64,000 nucleotides of DNA from Porphyra umbilicalis. Its lineage: Eukaryota > Rhodophyta > Bangiophyceae > Bangiales > Bangiaceae. Every line of letters starts with the position of its first letter. Position 1 is the first letter of the stretch. The notes under the pieces are model-generated. The model saw only the letters and a list, made by a program, of their open reading frames with translations, did not search any database and had not been told where the DNA came from. The stretch is from contig KV918925.1 in the NCBI GenBank assembly GCA_002049455.2, positions 101,409-165,408 of the forward strand. The letters are read 5' to 3'. This document shows, in pieces, positions 11,715 through 22,187 of this stretch. Position numbers and translations under genes: made by a program.

Positions 11715-13700
11715 CTGGAACGTGTACCACTGTACTTGAGCGTACTGGCCAGTACAGCGCGTCGCATCTCAGATTGAGGTGAAATGGGCCCAGTACACAT
11801 ATTCGCGAGGTTACTTGCCCCGTTTCCCCACAGCGTTCTTCCAAACTAGTACACCAGCGATTATTCTCTTTTTAAGACGTGCATGTACTGTGACACTGGC
11901 CGATGATGTCTCTGGGAGGGGGGGTGGGTTATCAAACACCTCCCCGGCAAGGGCTCTGTGGGGGCCCTGTCCAGACGGAATGCAAATGCACAAGACTTTG
12001 AGCGTAGCCGACCGTTCCATTGAAACGTATCGCGCGCCGACAACGGTACGTGTCTCGCAGAGATGCGTCCTGCCGAATTTGTGGGCGCTATGCTTCGGAC
12101 CTGCCGGCAGTCGTTTGAGAGAATTGCTGACACTGCGTCCGGGCTTTTTTTCCTGCTTTCATCAGCCCTACTGCCCACAACCACATACACGCCGAAACTG
12201 CCACTATTGAAGGCAGACGTACACCTGCGCACCACCCAGGACGTCAAGAAAACGTACAACAGGCAGGAAAACAGCAGAAACAACCAGAGCAGAGTGCAGA
12301 GAGCAGACGCGGAACGCAAACACGACAAGAAGCAGGCCCTCCAAGCCTCCACGAACGCCAGAAATATTATGACACCAGGCAGCAGATCACAGTGACACAG
12401 GAAAAGCATACGAGAGGCGATCACAAAGTCCAAGGCAGGCACGAGAGGAGCAGGGAGAAGGAGAATCGGTCAGCACTGCCGCTGTCGGCTGCGCACGGTA
12501 TTCCAAGCAAGTGATCCACATCAGCGCAGGCAGTTGATAGTAGACTCGTACGTCACTCACGCAAAAAAAAGAGAAACACGCGTGAGAGAGGCGCAATGCC
12601 TGGGACGTGAAAGTGCAAACCGTGACCCGCGTAGTGCACTGCACCGTTCACGTCAAAAGAGATCTCGTGCGTTCGCATGCCTGGAAACTATAAGAGAAGC
12701 GCCGGGGCGTCCCTGGGCGAGGCGGCGAGGAAGGAGGCGGGAGGGGGCGGGGGTGGGGAAAACGGTGGATGCGATTGCAAGGTCGCATGCCACGGGAGCC
12801 GTCATGTTCCGACTTTGTTGTTGGCGCGTGCTCGCGAAGGTCTTGCCCGTGGATCAGGCTTGCGGTGGCCTCGATCCACAGCGTCGATCTGCCACGTAAC
12901 TGTTCTGCGATCACCCCCAGCGGGCAGGAGCCTCCGCGTGAGATTGAACGAGACGCTATTCGCGCGAAGTCTGCAAGGCGGTGTTTTCGTGCGGCCGTGT
13001 CGTACCACCGAAAAACAACCCTGGCACAAAGATGGCATGACATACGTATTGGCGCGGACCACTACAGCTGAAAGCGTGTGAGCCCGTGTCATTTGGCACA
13101 TACCAGCACGACGTTCGTGCTTCAGCACGTCTTGTTATTGGCTCCTCCCTCTGAGTCGGCTGACAAAGAGACCACACACTGTACACCAGGCATGATGTCT
13201 GACATTTGACAGCCACGAATCTGTCAGCTGCGCACGTGTTCAGTAAAGAGACCGCCGGGCATTCCAGCGACGCTGATCATCTCTGACTTGAGACCTGGAG
13301 CCGCCTTTCCGCGCCAAGCTGCCCAGCGGTTGCTGAAAGTGGTCCGAATCGCTCCACTTGTAGACTGCTTTCTGGCAGGCCACAAGTCGTAGAACTTCGG
13401 AGCCGTCTGGGAATGGCGAGGGTGTGTAGCATGCCAATGAAATCGCCTCTGAGGCCTCGATTGCCAGGGTTTTGATCGACTTGTAGCCTTCTTCAGAGGT
13501 GGGCTACAAGATGCGGAATCCGGTGGCCGTCTCGAGCCGTGTCGAGCCGCCTCGAGTACGTGACATGCAGAATTGTAGCCCATCTTTTGGCCGCCCTGGC
13601 ACAGGCCGGGCTGCGGCCGGGCTCCATTTTGGGCTCAGGGCCTCCGTTTCGGCCCCACAGTACGGAAACTTGGCCCCAGTGCGCCCCAGAGGCCTGTTCA
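11715..13700. repeat. Right arm of the large inverted repeat (uninterrupted)
   Basis: This is the inverted partner of 2415-6240. It lacks the pogo-like insertion, so it preserves the ancestral empty site near 13017-13021 (GAAAAACAA then CCTGGCACAAAGATGG). Both arms end on the inner side with a TACTGGCCAGTAC-like sequence. No gene is supported within it. Confidence 0.85.
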
Positions 13701-14334
13701 CGGTTGCGGGTATTTATAGTACTGGAATTGGCCTTTTTGCCTTACTTTGGACCGATCTCCTCCCGCCTGTGTGAGGATCTGGACCGAAGACGAGAGGTCT
13801 CCCAGGATCTGTGTGTGCCCCACATAGAACTTTCTCACTCATCTCATTGAGGAGTAAGGCCGGCCAATCCAATACTGGCAGCCGACGTGCATTCCATCTG
13901 AACGTCGCTGCGCCCCTCCGTTCCCACCCGCCCGGCCACGCCAACGAAGCGGCGTATCTGTCACGCGCAGGAAGCGTCGCATTTGGCACCGCGCGACGGC
14001 CGCTTCCCACTAGACCCTCATTGGGCCCGATTCCGCCTGACTGTCCCCCCTATCCCCCCCCCCCACCTGCACAGGCCATCCGTGACCGCCCTTTCCCACG
14101 GACTGTGTGCCCTATCCTTGCATGAAGGGAAGCTGCGCCAAGCTCTCGAGAGATGCGTAAACACGATAGCGAGTGGGCTCTTCCCGTAGCTTTTGAGTTG
14201 ACGGGGTCAATAGATTTTGCCTTTCCGTTCCTCATTTCATATGGCGTGTGTCTGAACCAACTCTAACCACACGTCGACCGCTTCGAGTGTGTACGGGGCG
14301 CTTCATCTCCTGTTTTTTACCTTTCACTGTTGAC

Positions 14335-16261
14335 ATGCCGGGGCCTGCCGATCATAATTTGTTGGATATGGACTCCCTTTTGTTGGCCGGCGGGATCGAT
14401 CCCGATGTAGACGAAGCTATCGCGGCTCTGGCGGCTGCCCAGTCCGTAAGCCAACTCGAGAGCTCGTCCTCGTGAGACGGCGGCTTCCTGCGTTGGGCGA
14501 CGGGTTGAGTCGATCTTATCGCTGGGCTTGAGCCGTCCGCCGCCCCTGATTGGTGCGTCGCCCGCCGTGCTTTTCTCTCGATGATGACGACATCGGGACG
14601 GGGGGGGGGGAGCGATTGTGACCCAGCCGCGCTGTTTGACTTAATCGAGTGGGCAGACATGGTTGACGTTTGTGGGCAAGGCAACCGCGCGGCGCCCTTT
14701 GCGTGCGACCTGGTCGGTCGCCTCTATTGAAAGAGCGTGACACAGGAGAGCTTCTTCCGCGATATGAGAATTACTCCGTCCCACTTTGATGAGGTTTTTG
14801 CCCTGTCAACCCCGCACCTCCCTCGCTCTTCCCGCGGTCCCACCACCATACCCCCGGCCTACCGTGTTTTTGCCGTCTTGTTTTGGCTGGCACAGGGTGG
14901 GAAGCAGCGCGTCGTCGCTCGCCCGGTGGACGTTGCAGAGTCTGCGTTTGCGAATCACTGCGCCCCCGTCATCGAGGCGATGCTCACCGGGCTGCCAAAG
15001 CCGGAGTGGCCGGGCTGTGCCGAACGGCAGGACATTTTCAGGGACTTCGCTCGGTTGCCGGGCGGCAACGCCGTTGGCTGGAGGGGTCTGTACGCTGATG
15101 ATATCTTTCGATGGAAAGGACCGTCCGTTAGCCGGTGCGTGGCGACCGCATCGAGATTGCTCCACCTGGGCTCGGTACCGAGTTATGTCAGGAAGCGTAG
15201 CTAACATCTCTTTTCTCTCGATCGATTTCAAGGGTTGGTCAACCCGTTGCGCTTCACATCGCCGGGAAGCGTCGTTCTGCTATTCAGGTTGACTGCTGAT
15301 TTCTTGTTCTCTTTTCGCTACAGCTGTGGCGCCGTAGATGGTTGCCTGACTCCAATCCTCACTCCTTCCGGAGAACACAAAGAGGACTTCACCGACAGGA
15401 AGTCCCAATGCTCCCTGTTGCTCATCCCTATCGTGGATACTAGGCGGATTAGGTACATTTATGGTGGCTTTCCTGGATCCCGTGGCGACTCACTCGCCTT
15501 CCGGGGCCAGTCATGGTACGGCGCCGCTGAGGATCGTCTCCTGCGTCGGTCGATTTTGAGCATCGACGAGTTCATCCTCGGCGATGCCGGATTCGTGCTC
15601 ACACCCTTTCTTGTGCGTGCTCGCATGTTCCCTACAAGTTACTGTAGCATGTGCAGGGCACGAGGCAGTGAGGAGAGGGGATTAGTGCTCGGTGAATACA
15701 GCGCATGTGGCCGGGCGTCTTGTCACGGCCAGATATCAGACACCCCAGGCAGCCGCCTTCTTTTTCTGATATGTTTCCCATCTTTTCCGCGCCTGTTTCC
15801 TGTGTGAGTTCACATCTAGCCTCTTTTTTGCTATTTTTCTTTTATTGTGCGGTCAACTGTTACATGTTTTTTTTCCATCAACGCAGATCACCCCTTTCTG
15901 AGAAGTCGACATCTCAGGACCTAATACCGCTTCAATGCGCCGGTTTAATCACCTCCACGCCAAGATGAGGGTGGTGGTTGAGAACGCGTTCGGGCGTATG
16001 AAGGGGAGATGGAACGTCCTGCGCTTCATTGCAGCGAACCCTATGCTCGCCGCGGCTGTGCAGGAGGTCACAGTGGCGCTTCACAATTTCTTGGAGGCCA
16101 GAGATGCGTTCTACGAGGAGGAGTGGGAAGAGGCATCGGATGACACTCCCGATGTGGAGGTAGGCGCGCAGACAGACGATGCGCGGCGCACTGCGGGTGC
16201 TGCGCGGCGCTCGCAGCGGTTCAAAGCCCTCGGGCTTGCGTGGGTGGACGAAGCTGTTTAA
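14335..16261 (+). CDS. PIF/Harbinger-like transposase, multi-exon or frame-broken
   Basis: The DDE_Tnp_4 nuclease is spread over several open segments: 14335-14475 (MPGPADHNLL start, acidic), about 14737-15180 (TQESFFRDMRIT...VARPVDVAESAF), about 15323-15636 and about 15918-16261. All three catalytic positions are present: AVDGC, LGDAGF and VVENAFGRMKGRW, with EDFTDRKS, GGFPGS.GD and VALHNFLEA as supporting blocks. A good acceptor (TTTTCGCTACAG) sits just before the AVDGC segment, a GTACCG donor at about 15175 and GTGCGT at about 15615, but the exon phases I tried do not all join, so exact exons are unresolved. A TGA lies at about 14727 just before the second segment. It converges on the DNA-binding companion gene at 16558-17613, the usual two-protein Harbinger arrangement. 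Terminal repeats were not found. Confidence 0.7.
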
Positions 16262-16557
16262 GTTTCCCTCTGCGTCTGGATGAAGGGGGGACTCGTTTTT
16301 TTCGTGTGCTCTTGGGAGGGGCGGGTGTGGCTTGGGAGAGTCACTTACGTCTTGGCTCGGAGCAGTGGCTGGACCCAACGGCAAGATGCCAGAAACAGAG
16401 ACCATCCCAAAGAACAACCTTGGTGCGCATCACATGACTTTTGATGTTTGACAGGGCCTGGTTTTCTTGTCGGTGACACGCAAAAACAAAAAAGAAAAGG
16501 AAAAGGAAAAAAAGGAACAGAACGAACAACAAAAAAAAAAAAAAACGAAGAATTCAA
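16262..16557. other. Convergent intergenic stretch with A-rich block
   Basis: The 3' ends of the two Harbinger genes face each other here. Bases 16484-16552 are almost purely A with G (AAAAGGAAAAGGAAA type, then a run of 15 A). It may serve as 3' processing sequence for both genes or be a simple repeat; nothing else is seen. Confidence 0.5.
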
Positions 16558-17613
16558 TTACTGGCGTCGGGCCTTCGCCGCAATCGCCCCAATCATGTAA
16601 AGCACAGCTACGCGGATGTCATTGTCGCTCACTACATTGGCCTCCCGGCCCGAGCCAGAAGCCCGACCGCTGTGCCGCTCGTCAAAGATAGCGCTCTCTC
16701 GCTCATTCTTGGCCGGCATATACGCACTGATAGCCGCCGAAGTGCGCACCCGTTTCGGATTCTTGTGGTCTTTTCGCGCCTCAGCTGCGGCGAGGAGGTC
16801 AACAGCCCTGGGAACATCGTCCTCATGGTCGCTGGCTCCGACGCTGTCATCGCCATCGGTGGCCGCGTCGCCCATTGCCCCGAAGATGGCTGCTTCCGCA
16901 CCTCCCAGGCTTGCCGTCCCTGCGCACTGGGGGGGGCTACTCGCCACGGCCGCCAGCCCGGGCGTCGCGACCCCCACGACCCGACCCGGTGTTCCCGCGT
17001 TCGAGCCCGCGCCCTCGCCGTGTTCGTCCGCTGGCGACTTCACAGCGCTGATACCCGGTGCGGTAGAGGCACCGAAGACCACAGGCTCCCGGCCAGTGGA
17101 CTCAGTGGCGACAGCCGACGTCTTAAACGCGTCCCGAGCCAAAGAGTAAAGCTCCGACCCACCGAGCTTGATGAGCAAATCTTCTCGCTGCGAGGCACTA
17201 AGCCCTGTGCGGCGGAGATTCCTGCGGGTCGCCACGTATTCCGTGCGGGTTTCCTTGAGTTTGCGGTCAAGCGCCGCAGCCGTCCTTGTGCGAGCCACCA
17301 CGCGGTTCTCGGCTGGCGTGGCCATGACGAAGGCATCTATCACCTCGCTGCTCGTGCGGCGGCTCTTTTCACTGGTCCTGCTACCACGGTAGTCGGCCCA
17401 GTGGGTCGGCGCCACCGCCAGGACTCCCTTGAGCTCCCCGATCACCCAGTTCGGGGCACGGGGCGCGGGGGGGTCCGTGGTCTTGCGCTTGCGGGAGGCC
17501 TTGCCCGTGGTAGAGCCCTTTTCATTGCCGCTGCTCTTGTCGGGAACGCCAGGAGCGGGGGGGGGCGCCGACACGGGCGTCGCCGTCGCCGTGATGGTGG
17601 ATCGGGCAGCCAT
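16558..17613 (-). CDS. Myb/SANT-like DNA-binding protein of a Harbinger element
   Basis: The 351-residue open frame starts at an ATG in GCCATGG-like context (MAARSTITATATPV). The first 60 residues are Pro/Thr/Ala rich with a basic KASRKRKT patch that could be a nuclear signal. Residues about 65-180 (NWVIGELKGVLAV...ARTRTAAALDRKLKE...LRRTGLSASQREDLL) look like the tri-helical Myb-like domain of Harbinger companion proteins, which help the nuclease bind transposon ends and enter the nucleus. The rest is Gly/Ala-rich with an acidic stretch (TDGDDSVGASDHEDD) and a conserved-looking tail. The family assignment rests on arrangement and general character more than on a strict motif; a host regulatory protein is the alternative. 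Confidence 0.55.
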   Translation of the reverse strand: MAARSTITATATPVSAPPPAPGVPDKSSGNEKGSTTGKASRKRKTTDPPAPRAPNWVIGELKGVLAVAPTHWADYRGSRTSEKSRRTSSEVIDAFVMATPAENRVVARTRTAAALDRKLKETRTEYVATRRNLRRTGLSASQREDLLIKLGGSELYSLARDAFKTSAVATESTGREPVVFGASTAPGISAVKSPADEHGEGAGSNAGTPGRVVGVATPGLAAVASSPPQCAGTASLGGAEAAIFGAMGDAATDGDDSVGASDHEDDVPRAVDLLAAAEARKDHKNPKRVRTSAAISAYMPAKNERESAIFDERHSGRASGSGREANVVSDNDIRVAVLYMIGAIAAKARRQ

Positions 17614-19984
17614 GGTACAGAATGGTGCGGGGGGTATGCGGGGTAGTGCGATGGTACGAAAAATGCAATGCGGGATGGGAGGGGGCGGGGGGGGGGTGGC
17701 TGCGGTCCAAGGTGTGGCATGAGAGGAATGGGTCAAAGCAAACATTTATACTCACGGGCGCCTCTCTTTACCAACGAAAGCGGCACGGTCGGCAACCCAG
17801 CTCACGGGGTCGCTCGCGCGCTCCCTGCGAGGATGAGGCGTGCGGGCGAAAAAGGCGGGCTCGCCAGAAGGCGCGCGCCCAGTCAAGAAGCCACAGTGGG
17901 GCCGCGGGAAACGGGGTCACTCAAGGCACCGTCGTTTCAAAGCGGGTGAGAAATTGTGCGAAAAACCTGGAGAAGGACTCGCTGATTGAGAAACGTATTT
18001 ATGTGCACTTGATTTCCCACACAAGGCACCTCTCCCCAGTGCCTGGAAACGGGGTTCACACAATCACAAACCCAGACACAAATCTACGGGAACTGTGAAT
18101 AGGCCTCTGAGGCAGTACCCCCTAAGTAGGGTAGTACACATTCCCGACGATGTGGTCGACAATTCTTGGGCTGGTCGACATTTGGGCCAGACAGGCTAGG
18201 GCGCGCCTGGCCCTGTCCTTAACTATTGACTTGCCACGAGCAGGTGCCAGCCCCCCCCCCCACAGAGTCGAACTTGTTCCGGATCAACGCACAAAACTCT
18301 CTAATCCCTGGACTGGAGTCTCTAGGGTGCTTTCCCACACCCACACGTCGAAAAAAAGTCCATTTTTCTAGTGCACGTTGCAGGAGTACTCAAAAAAACG
18401 TTCTTGGCGGTCCGTTTGGCTCCCTACGCCGCCGTCCCCCGGCGCTTTTTTGACTGTGGAAAGATGCGCCGGGGCTGTCCGCATCTTTCTGTGAAGTTGC
18501 TAGAGGTGGCAACGTCTTCATCGCCCGTACGATCTGCGAAAGCACAATCGTGGTTAAATAGGTACGTGAGGGCAGGTGCAGCGTTTACGGGGACTTGGCC
18601 ACGAACGGCCATGATGTCGTAATTCCGAGGTAGTTGGCCAGAATCGGGCTCTGGGGGCCCTGTGGGAGACGTCCATTTAGAGATTTCAAACGGGGGGTCG
18701 TGTTGACACTGAATGCGCTGCGGTCTTGGTGGTCGCGTCCGTTCCCGCAACACCCACGCGCGGTGAGTGAGGGCGGCGGCGACCGCCGATGGCGGCGTTG
18801 CTGCCGCGGCTGCCGCCGACGCGGCGCCGGCCGGTGAACAACTGCGCGCACGACGCGCGCGCCCACGCCGCAGCAGGCGGCGGCTGTGGCCGTGGCGGTG
18901 GCGACAGCGGTGGCGACCGCGGCGGCGGTGGCGGCTGTTGTGACCCCCGTGGTGGTGGCGTGCGGGCGCCATCTGTCTGACGCCACGTACATCTGCTGCC
19001 GTCGGATACGTAGCCGCCGCTGCCGTGGGGGCGACGCTGCCGCCGCCGCCCGCGGCGCCGCGGCCGCCGGGGTAGTCGGGCGCCGGGGGCGGCGCGCTCC
19101 CCGGACGCGTGGGCGGCACCCGAGCCGCCGCGCCCCGCCGCCAGCACCGCCACTGCCGTCATCGCGGCATCCACCGGCGTGCCCATGACGGCGATAGCCG
19201 CCGCCACGGCCGCTTTACCGCACGGCCGCTCCGGCGTCGATGGTCGCGGGCGACCGCGGCGGCGGCGGCCGGCCGGCGGGCACAGGCACCGCCGCCCGCG
19301 GTGGGGCGCCATCGGCCGCCCATGGCGGTGCCGCCGCTTTCCTTTGCCGCCCCGTCCGACGGCATGGCGCGTGGCTGGGATTGGGGCACGCCCGACCCAG
19401 TCCCCCGCCGCCGGTGGTCGTCACCCCCGCCGGCGGCCACCCCCTGTCGACGCTGTGCATGTGCGCACGTGGAAAGAAGTCCTTTTTGGCCGCCCCGATG
19501 GCCCTGGCGCCGCAGCGTTGGCACCCCCGCGCTCCGCGTGGGAGCGGCGGCGGGCACGCGTCGGCAGCCTCGCCAGCCGATAGGGCGGGCGCTCCCGGTC
19601 GGATGCGGCCCAAGCCGCCCCCCGCACCAAGGCGCTGCGCGTGTGCGCGCGGGCGCGGCAGCAGCGGCTCGCTGCCGCCGATATACGGCCCAGCGCTTCG
19701 CGGCTGTGGCTGATTGGCAACTTGCCAATTGTGTGCCGCGGAAGGGTCAAATGGCCAACGTTGATCGGCCGCTGTCCAATAACATCCACAGCCGGACTAC
19801 TATGGTCGGCGCTTGCCTGTCGTCGATCTCGGCGGTGGGGCAGCGTCGCCGCGCACGCGCGTTTGAGGTGACCTTGTGTCTGAGAGGCGTTGCCTTCTTG
19901 TCAGAGCACACCCTCAGAAGATACTCTTGATGCGCTGGTCAATCTTTCGTCTTGTGAAAATGGTTTTGTCGTTTCAAAAGTTCG
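17614..19984. other. GC-rich stretch without a provable gene
   Basis: 17614-18420 is the upstream flank of the Myb-like gene and shows nothing recognisable. From about 18690 to 19740 GC is very high and long open frames occur on both strands (for example 18424-19119 minus, 19109-19930 plus, 19159-19728 minus), all Ala/Arg/Pro/Gly-rich. No domain is recognisable in any, and their overlap shows at most one could be real. A coding exon on the minus strand containing GCQRCGARAIG...FFPRAHMHSVD (about 19460-19520) is possible but unproven. Confidence 0.4.
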
Positions 19985-20011
19985 GGGTGTTTTCGCGAAC
20001 GCGCTTTCAGT
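19985..20011 (+). promoter_or_regulatory. 27-bp motif upstream of the DUF177 gene, shared with the COQ6-like gene
   Basis: The motif runs GGGTGTTTTCGCG, A, then ACGCGCTTTCAGT and lies about 210 bp before the ATG at 20222. The same 27 bases with one central change (T for A) occur at 57949-57975, about 155 bp before the COQ6-like ATG, in the same orientation. Flanking sequences do not match, which argues against a transposon copy. The CGCGWACGCG core is self-complementary. Confidence 0.5.
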
Positions 20012-20221
20012 TGGAGGGATTGCTCTAATTATCTGCTCAGCGCGTTCCAACTGAGCAGGTCAAACGACGAGGCTGTGGAATGGGCTGGGTCGCGTTCTGC
20101 CCCGTTCTGCGCGCCGTCATCGTAGACTTTCGCTTCTTTGAGCTTCCTTGCTCGTACATCAGCACCATCATTCTCGACGTCGCTCTCGTCAGACTGCCGT
20201 TGTGTCTTGGATCTCTTCGTA

Positions 20222-21094
20222 ATGGCTGCTTTTGTGCCCCCATTGGCCTCGTTTGCTGTCACTGGGACAGGCGGCGGCGGCTGCCGGTGTGCCTACCGCC
20301 ACCGTCCATCGCCGGTCTGCGCGCTGCGACCACCAACCCCGCTCCTGGGCGCCTCCTCTTTCGCGTCTCCTTTCTTCCGCCCGGAGGGCATGTCCGGTGC
20401 CGCTGCTGCCACTCTCGACTGCCCGCTCGTCGCCTCGACGGCGGACCCCACTTTCCCCCTGGCGCGGTCCGAGCTCAGTGCCGCCGGCGTGCGTAGTGTC
20501 CTCCTCTCCCGACCCACCACCCTCGGCGCGTTGGGTGTGGACGGTCTCGGCCCCGACGCCACGGCTGTGGAAGTGTCCATGCGCATTCGGCGGGGCAAGG
20601 GCGGCCACCTGGTGCGGGGAAAGGTGGCCACCCGCGCCAAGGCTGTCTGTGACCGCTGCTGCGGTTCGTTTGAGGCCGACGTGGAGGGCCGCTTTGAGGT
20701 GCTCCTGACCTCCCGAGAGGCGCGGCCGGGCGACGCGCCCGTCGATTTATTGGAGGAGGGGGAGATGGGCGCTGCGGACGTAGAGGAGCAAGCCTTTCCG
20801 ACGGGCTTGACGAGCGTGGACCTCGGCGGCCACGTCCACGACGCCGTTTGCCTCGGCGTGCCAACCAAGTTGCTGTGCGGCGCCGACTGCCCGGGCGTCG
20901 ACGTCTCTGACGTTGATGGCGTGACGGTGAGCAAGGGCGACGCCACCGGCGGCCGCGTTCGGATTCCCGCCCGCGGCAATGCCTGGGGTCAGCAACCGGT
21001 GGTGGAAGACGATGATTACTTGGACGACGAAGGGGAGCCCTTGCTGGCCGAGGCGATGGCGGCGTTGAAGCGGAGGATGCAAAAGCGGGGGTAA
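20222..21094 (+). CDS. DUF177/YceD-family plastid protein
   Basis: This 290-residue protein starts at ATGGCTGCTTTTG; an earlier in-frame ATG lies at 20138. Residues 1-60 are rich in Ala, Ser, Arg and Pro and look like a plastid transit peptide. The DUF177 core follows: VSMRIRRGKGGHLVRG, an AVCDRCCGSFEADVEGRFEVLL block with the paired Cys, an acidic loop, VDLGGHVHDAVCLGVPTKLLC and CGADCPGVDVSD, then an acidic C terminus. In bacteria the family is YceD, encoded beside rpmF; in plants members are needed for 23S rRNA accumulation in chloroplasts. A role in plastid large-subunit rRNA handling is therefore inferred. No introns. It ends 303 bp from the stop codon of the convergent phycobiliprotein-like gene. 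The upstream 27-bp motif may be its promoter element. Confidence 0.82.
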   Translation: MAAFVPPLASFAVTGTGGGGCRCAYRHRPSPVCALRPPTPLLGASSFASPFFRPEGMSGAAAATLDCPLVASTADPTFPLARSELSAAGVRSVLLSRPTTLGALGVDGLGPDATAVEVSMRIRRGKGGHLVRGKVATRAKAVCDRCCGSFEADVEGRFEVLLTSREARPGDAPVDLLEEGEMGAADVEEQAFPTGLTSVDLGGHVHDAVCLGVPTKLLCGADCPGVDVSDVDGVTVSKGDATGGRVRIPARGNAWGQQPVVEDDDYLDDEGEPLLAEAMAALKRRMQKRG

Positions 21095-21397
21095 GAGGAA
21101 ACCCGATGTCTATCTGTTGTGGCGTGGGCCTGTCTGTGTGTGCGAGTGCTGACCACTCGCGTCGGGGGAGACCACGTGGTAAAGTAACCGAAAGAAAGAC
21201 GAGTGACAACAGCGCGGCAAGCACCTGGCGATGTAACTCTAATGCACGTGGAAGGGGCCAACGCAGGTCCTCACCAGAACACCGAAGGCCACGGAAAAAG
21301 GCCACGGACAAAAAAAAGGGCGCATGTGATATGGAAGACAAGGGAGCATTCACAAAAATGAAAAGTCGGCAAAAGCGCAAAGGAATACCTAAAGCAG

Positions 21398-22187
21398 TTA
21401 TGCCGTAAGGCCTAGAGCGACCTCCTCAAAGCAAGCGGCCGTTCCATCCGCAACACCCGCGTCTATCAGCTTAAGCGTGAAGTCCTTCATCACTCGCACC
21501 GCCGTCGGCATCACGGCGGCGGGGACGCCCATTTCCTGTGGGGAGAACAAGAAAAACAGCAACACACGAGAAGACGGACGAGACATGCAACAGAGAGCAC
21601 GTCACACAAAAAGCCAAAAACCAGGCACCGTCAGTCATCCTTCAAACTGAACACGCGTATCCCCAGGACCCGGTACTCCTCACAGGTTGGAGCCACGACA
21701 GTGGAACGATCCGAACCACAGCACAAACAGTGCCACATCGCCCACCCCCATCCGAGCAACGCACATCGTAAAGGGCCACAAGCATGGCCATGTTGTTCTC
21801 GTGCAGGAAGTTGACGTTCTGCACGAGCACCCCGTACGAGATGATGCGGAGCAGCATCAGCATGTCATAGTACAGAACCTTGCCAACGTCCGAGTCGGCG
21901 GCCACTCCAGGCAGCGACGCGGCCAGCGAGGCGCGGCCAGCTTCGACCACCTCGTCCCAGTGTGCCAGCAGCGCCTCCCCGGCAGGCTTGCCCGGCAGGA
22001 AGAAGGCGTTCGTGTCCAACTCCACCGACGGCACGGGGGACTTGCCGGTATCGTTCTTCCGCATCAGCGCAGCGGTCGTGGCGTTGTAGCCATCGCCAGG
22101 GGAGAAGAGACTCTTGTGCGCGCGGAGGAAGCTCAGCAGCGTCGTCGCTTCGGGGGTCATGGAGAGAGTGGCCTCGGCAGCGACCAT
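21398..22187 (-). CDS. Allophycocyanin-like phycobiliprotein lacking the bilin cysteine
   Basis: There are two exons: 21765-22187 and 21398-21535, with an intron at 21536-21764 (GTGCGT donor, TTCTCCCCACAG acceptor). Splicing gives about 186 residues and joins ALYD to EMGVPAAV. The C-terminal 100 residues align with allophycocyanin alpha from memory of the family: LLRIISYGVL against LRLITYGVV, and RVMKDFTLKLIDAGVADGT against RAMKNVATSLLSGADASEA. At the chromophore site the family has C-x-R-D; here the aligned residues are L-Y-Y-D, so the Asp remains but the bilin-linking Cys and the Arg are gone. The only Cys (in TAACFEE) is elsewhere. It is therefore a globin-fold phycobilisome-family protein that should not bind bilin covalently. 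Function is unknown; a scaffold or regulatory role is a guess. The ATG chosen has CGCATGG context; the open frame runs upstream to 22250, and an upstream exon with a transit peptide is possible (AACGCAG acceptor just upstream). Confidence 0.7.

Noticed and set aside
18424-19930. Genes in the GC-rich block before the DUF177 gene
   Set aside because: Competing open frames on both strands, none with recognised motifs or a consistent gene structure; listed only as a possible exon.
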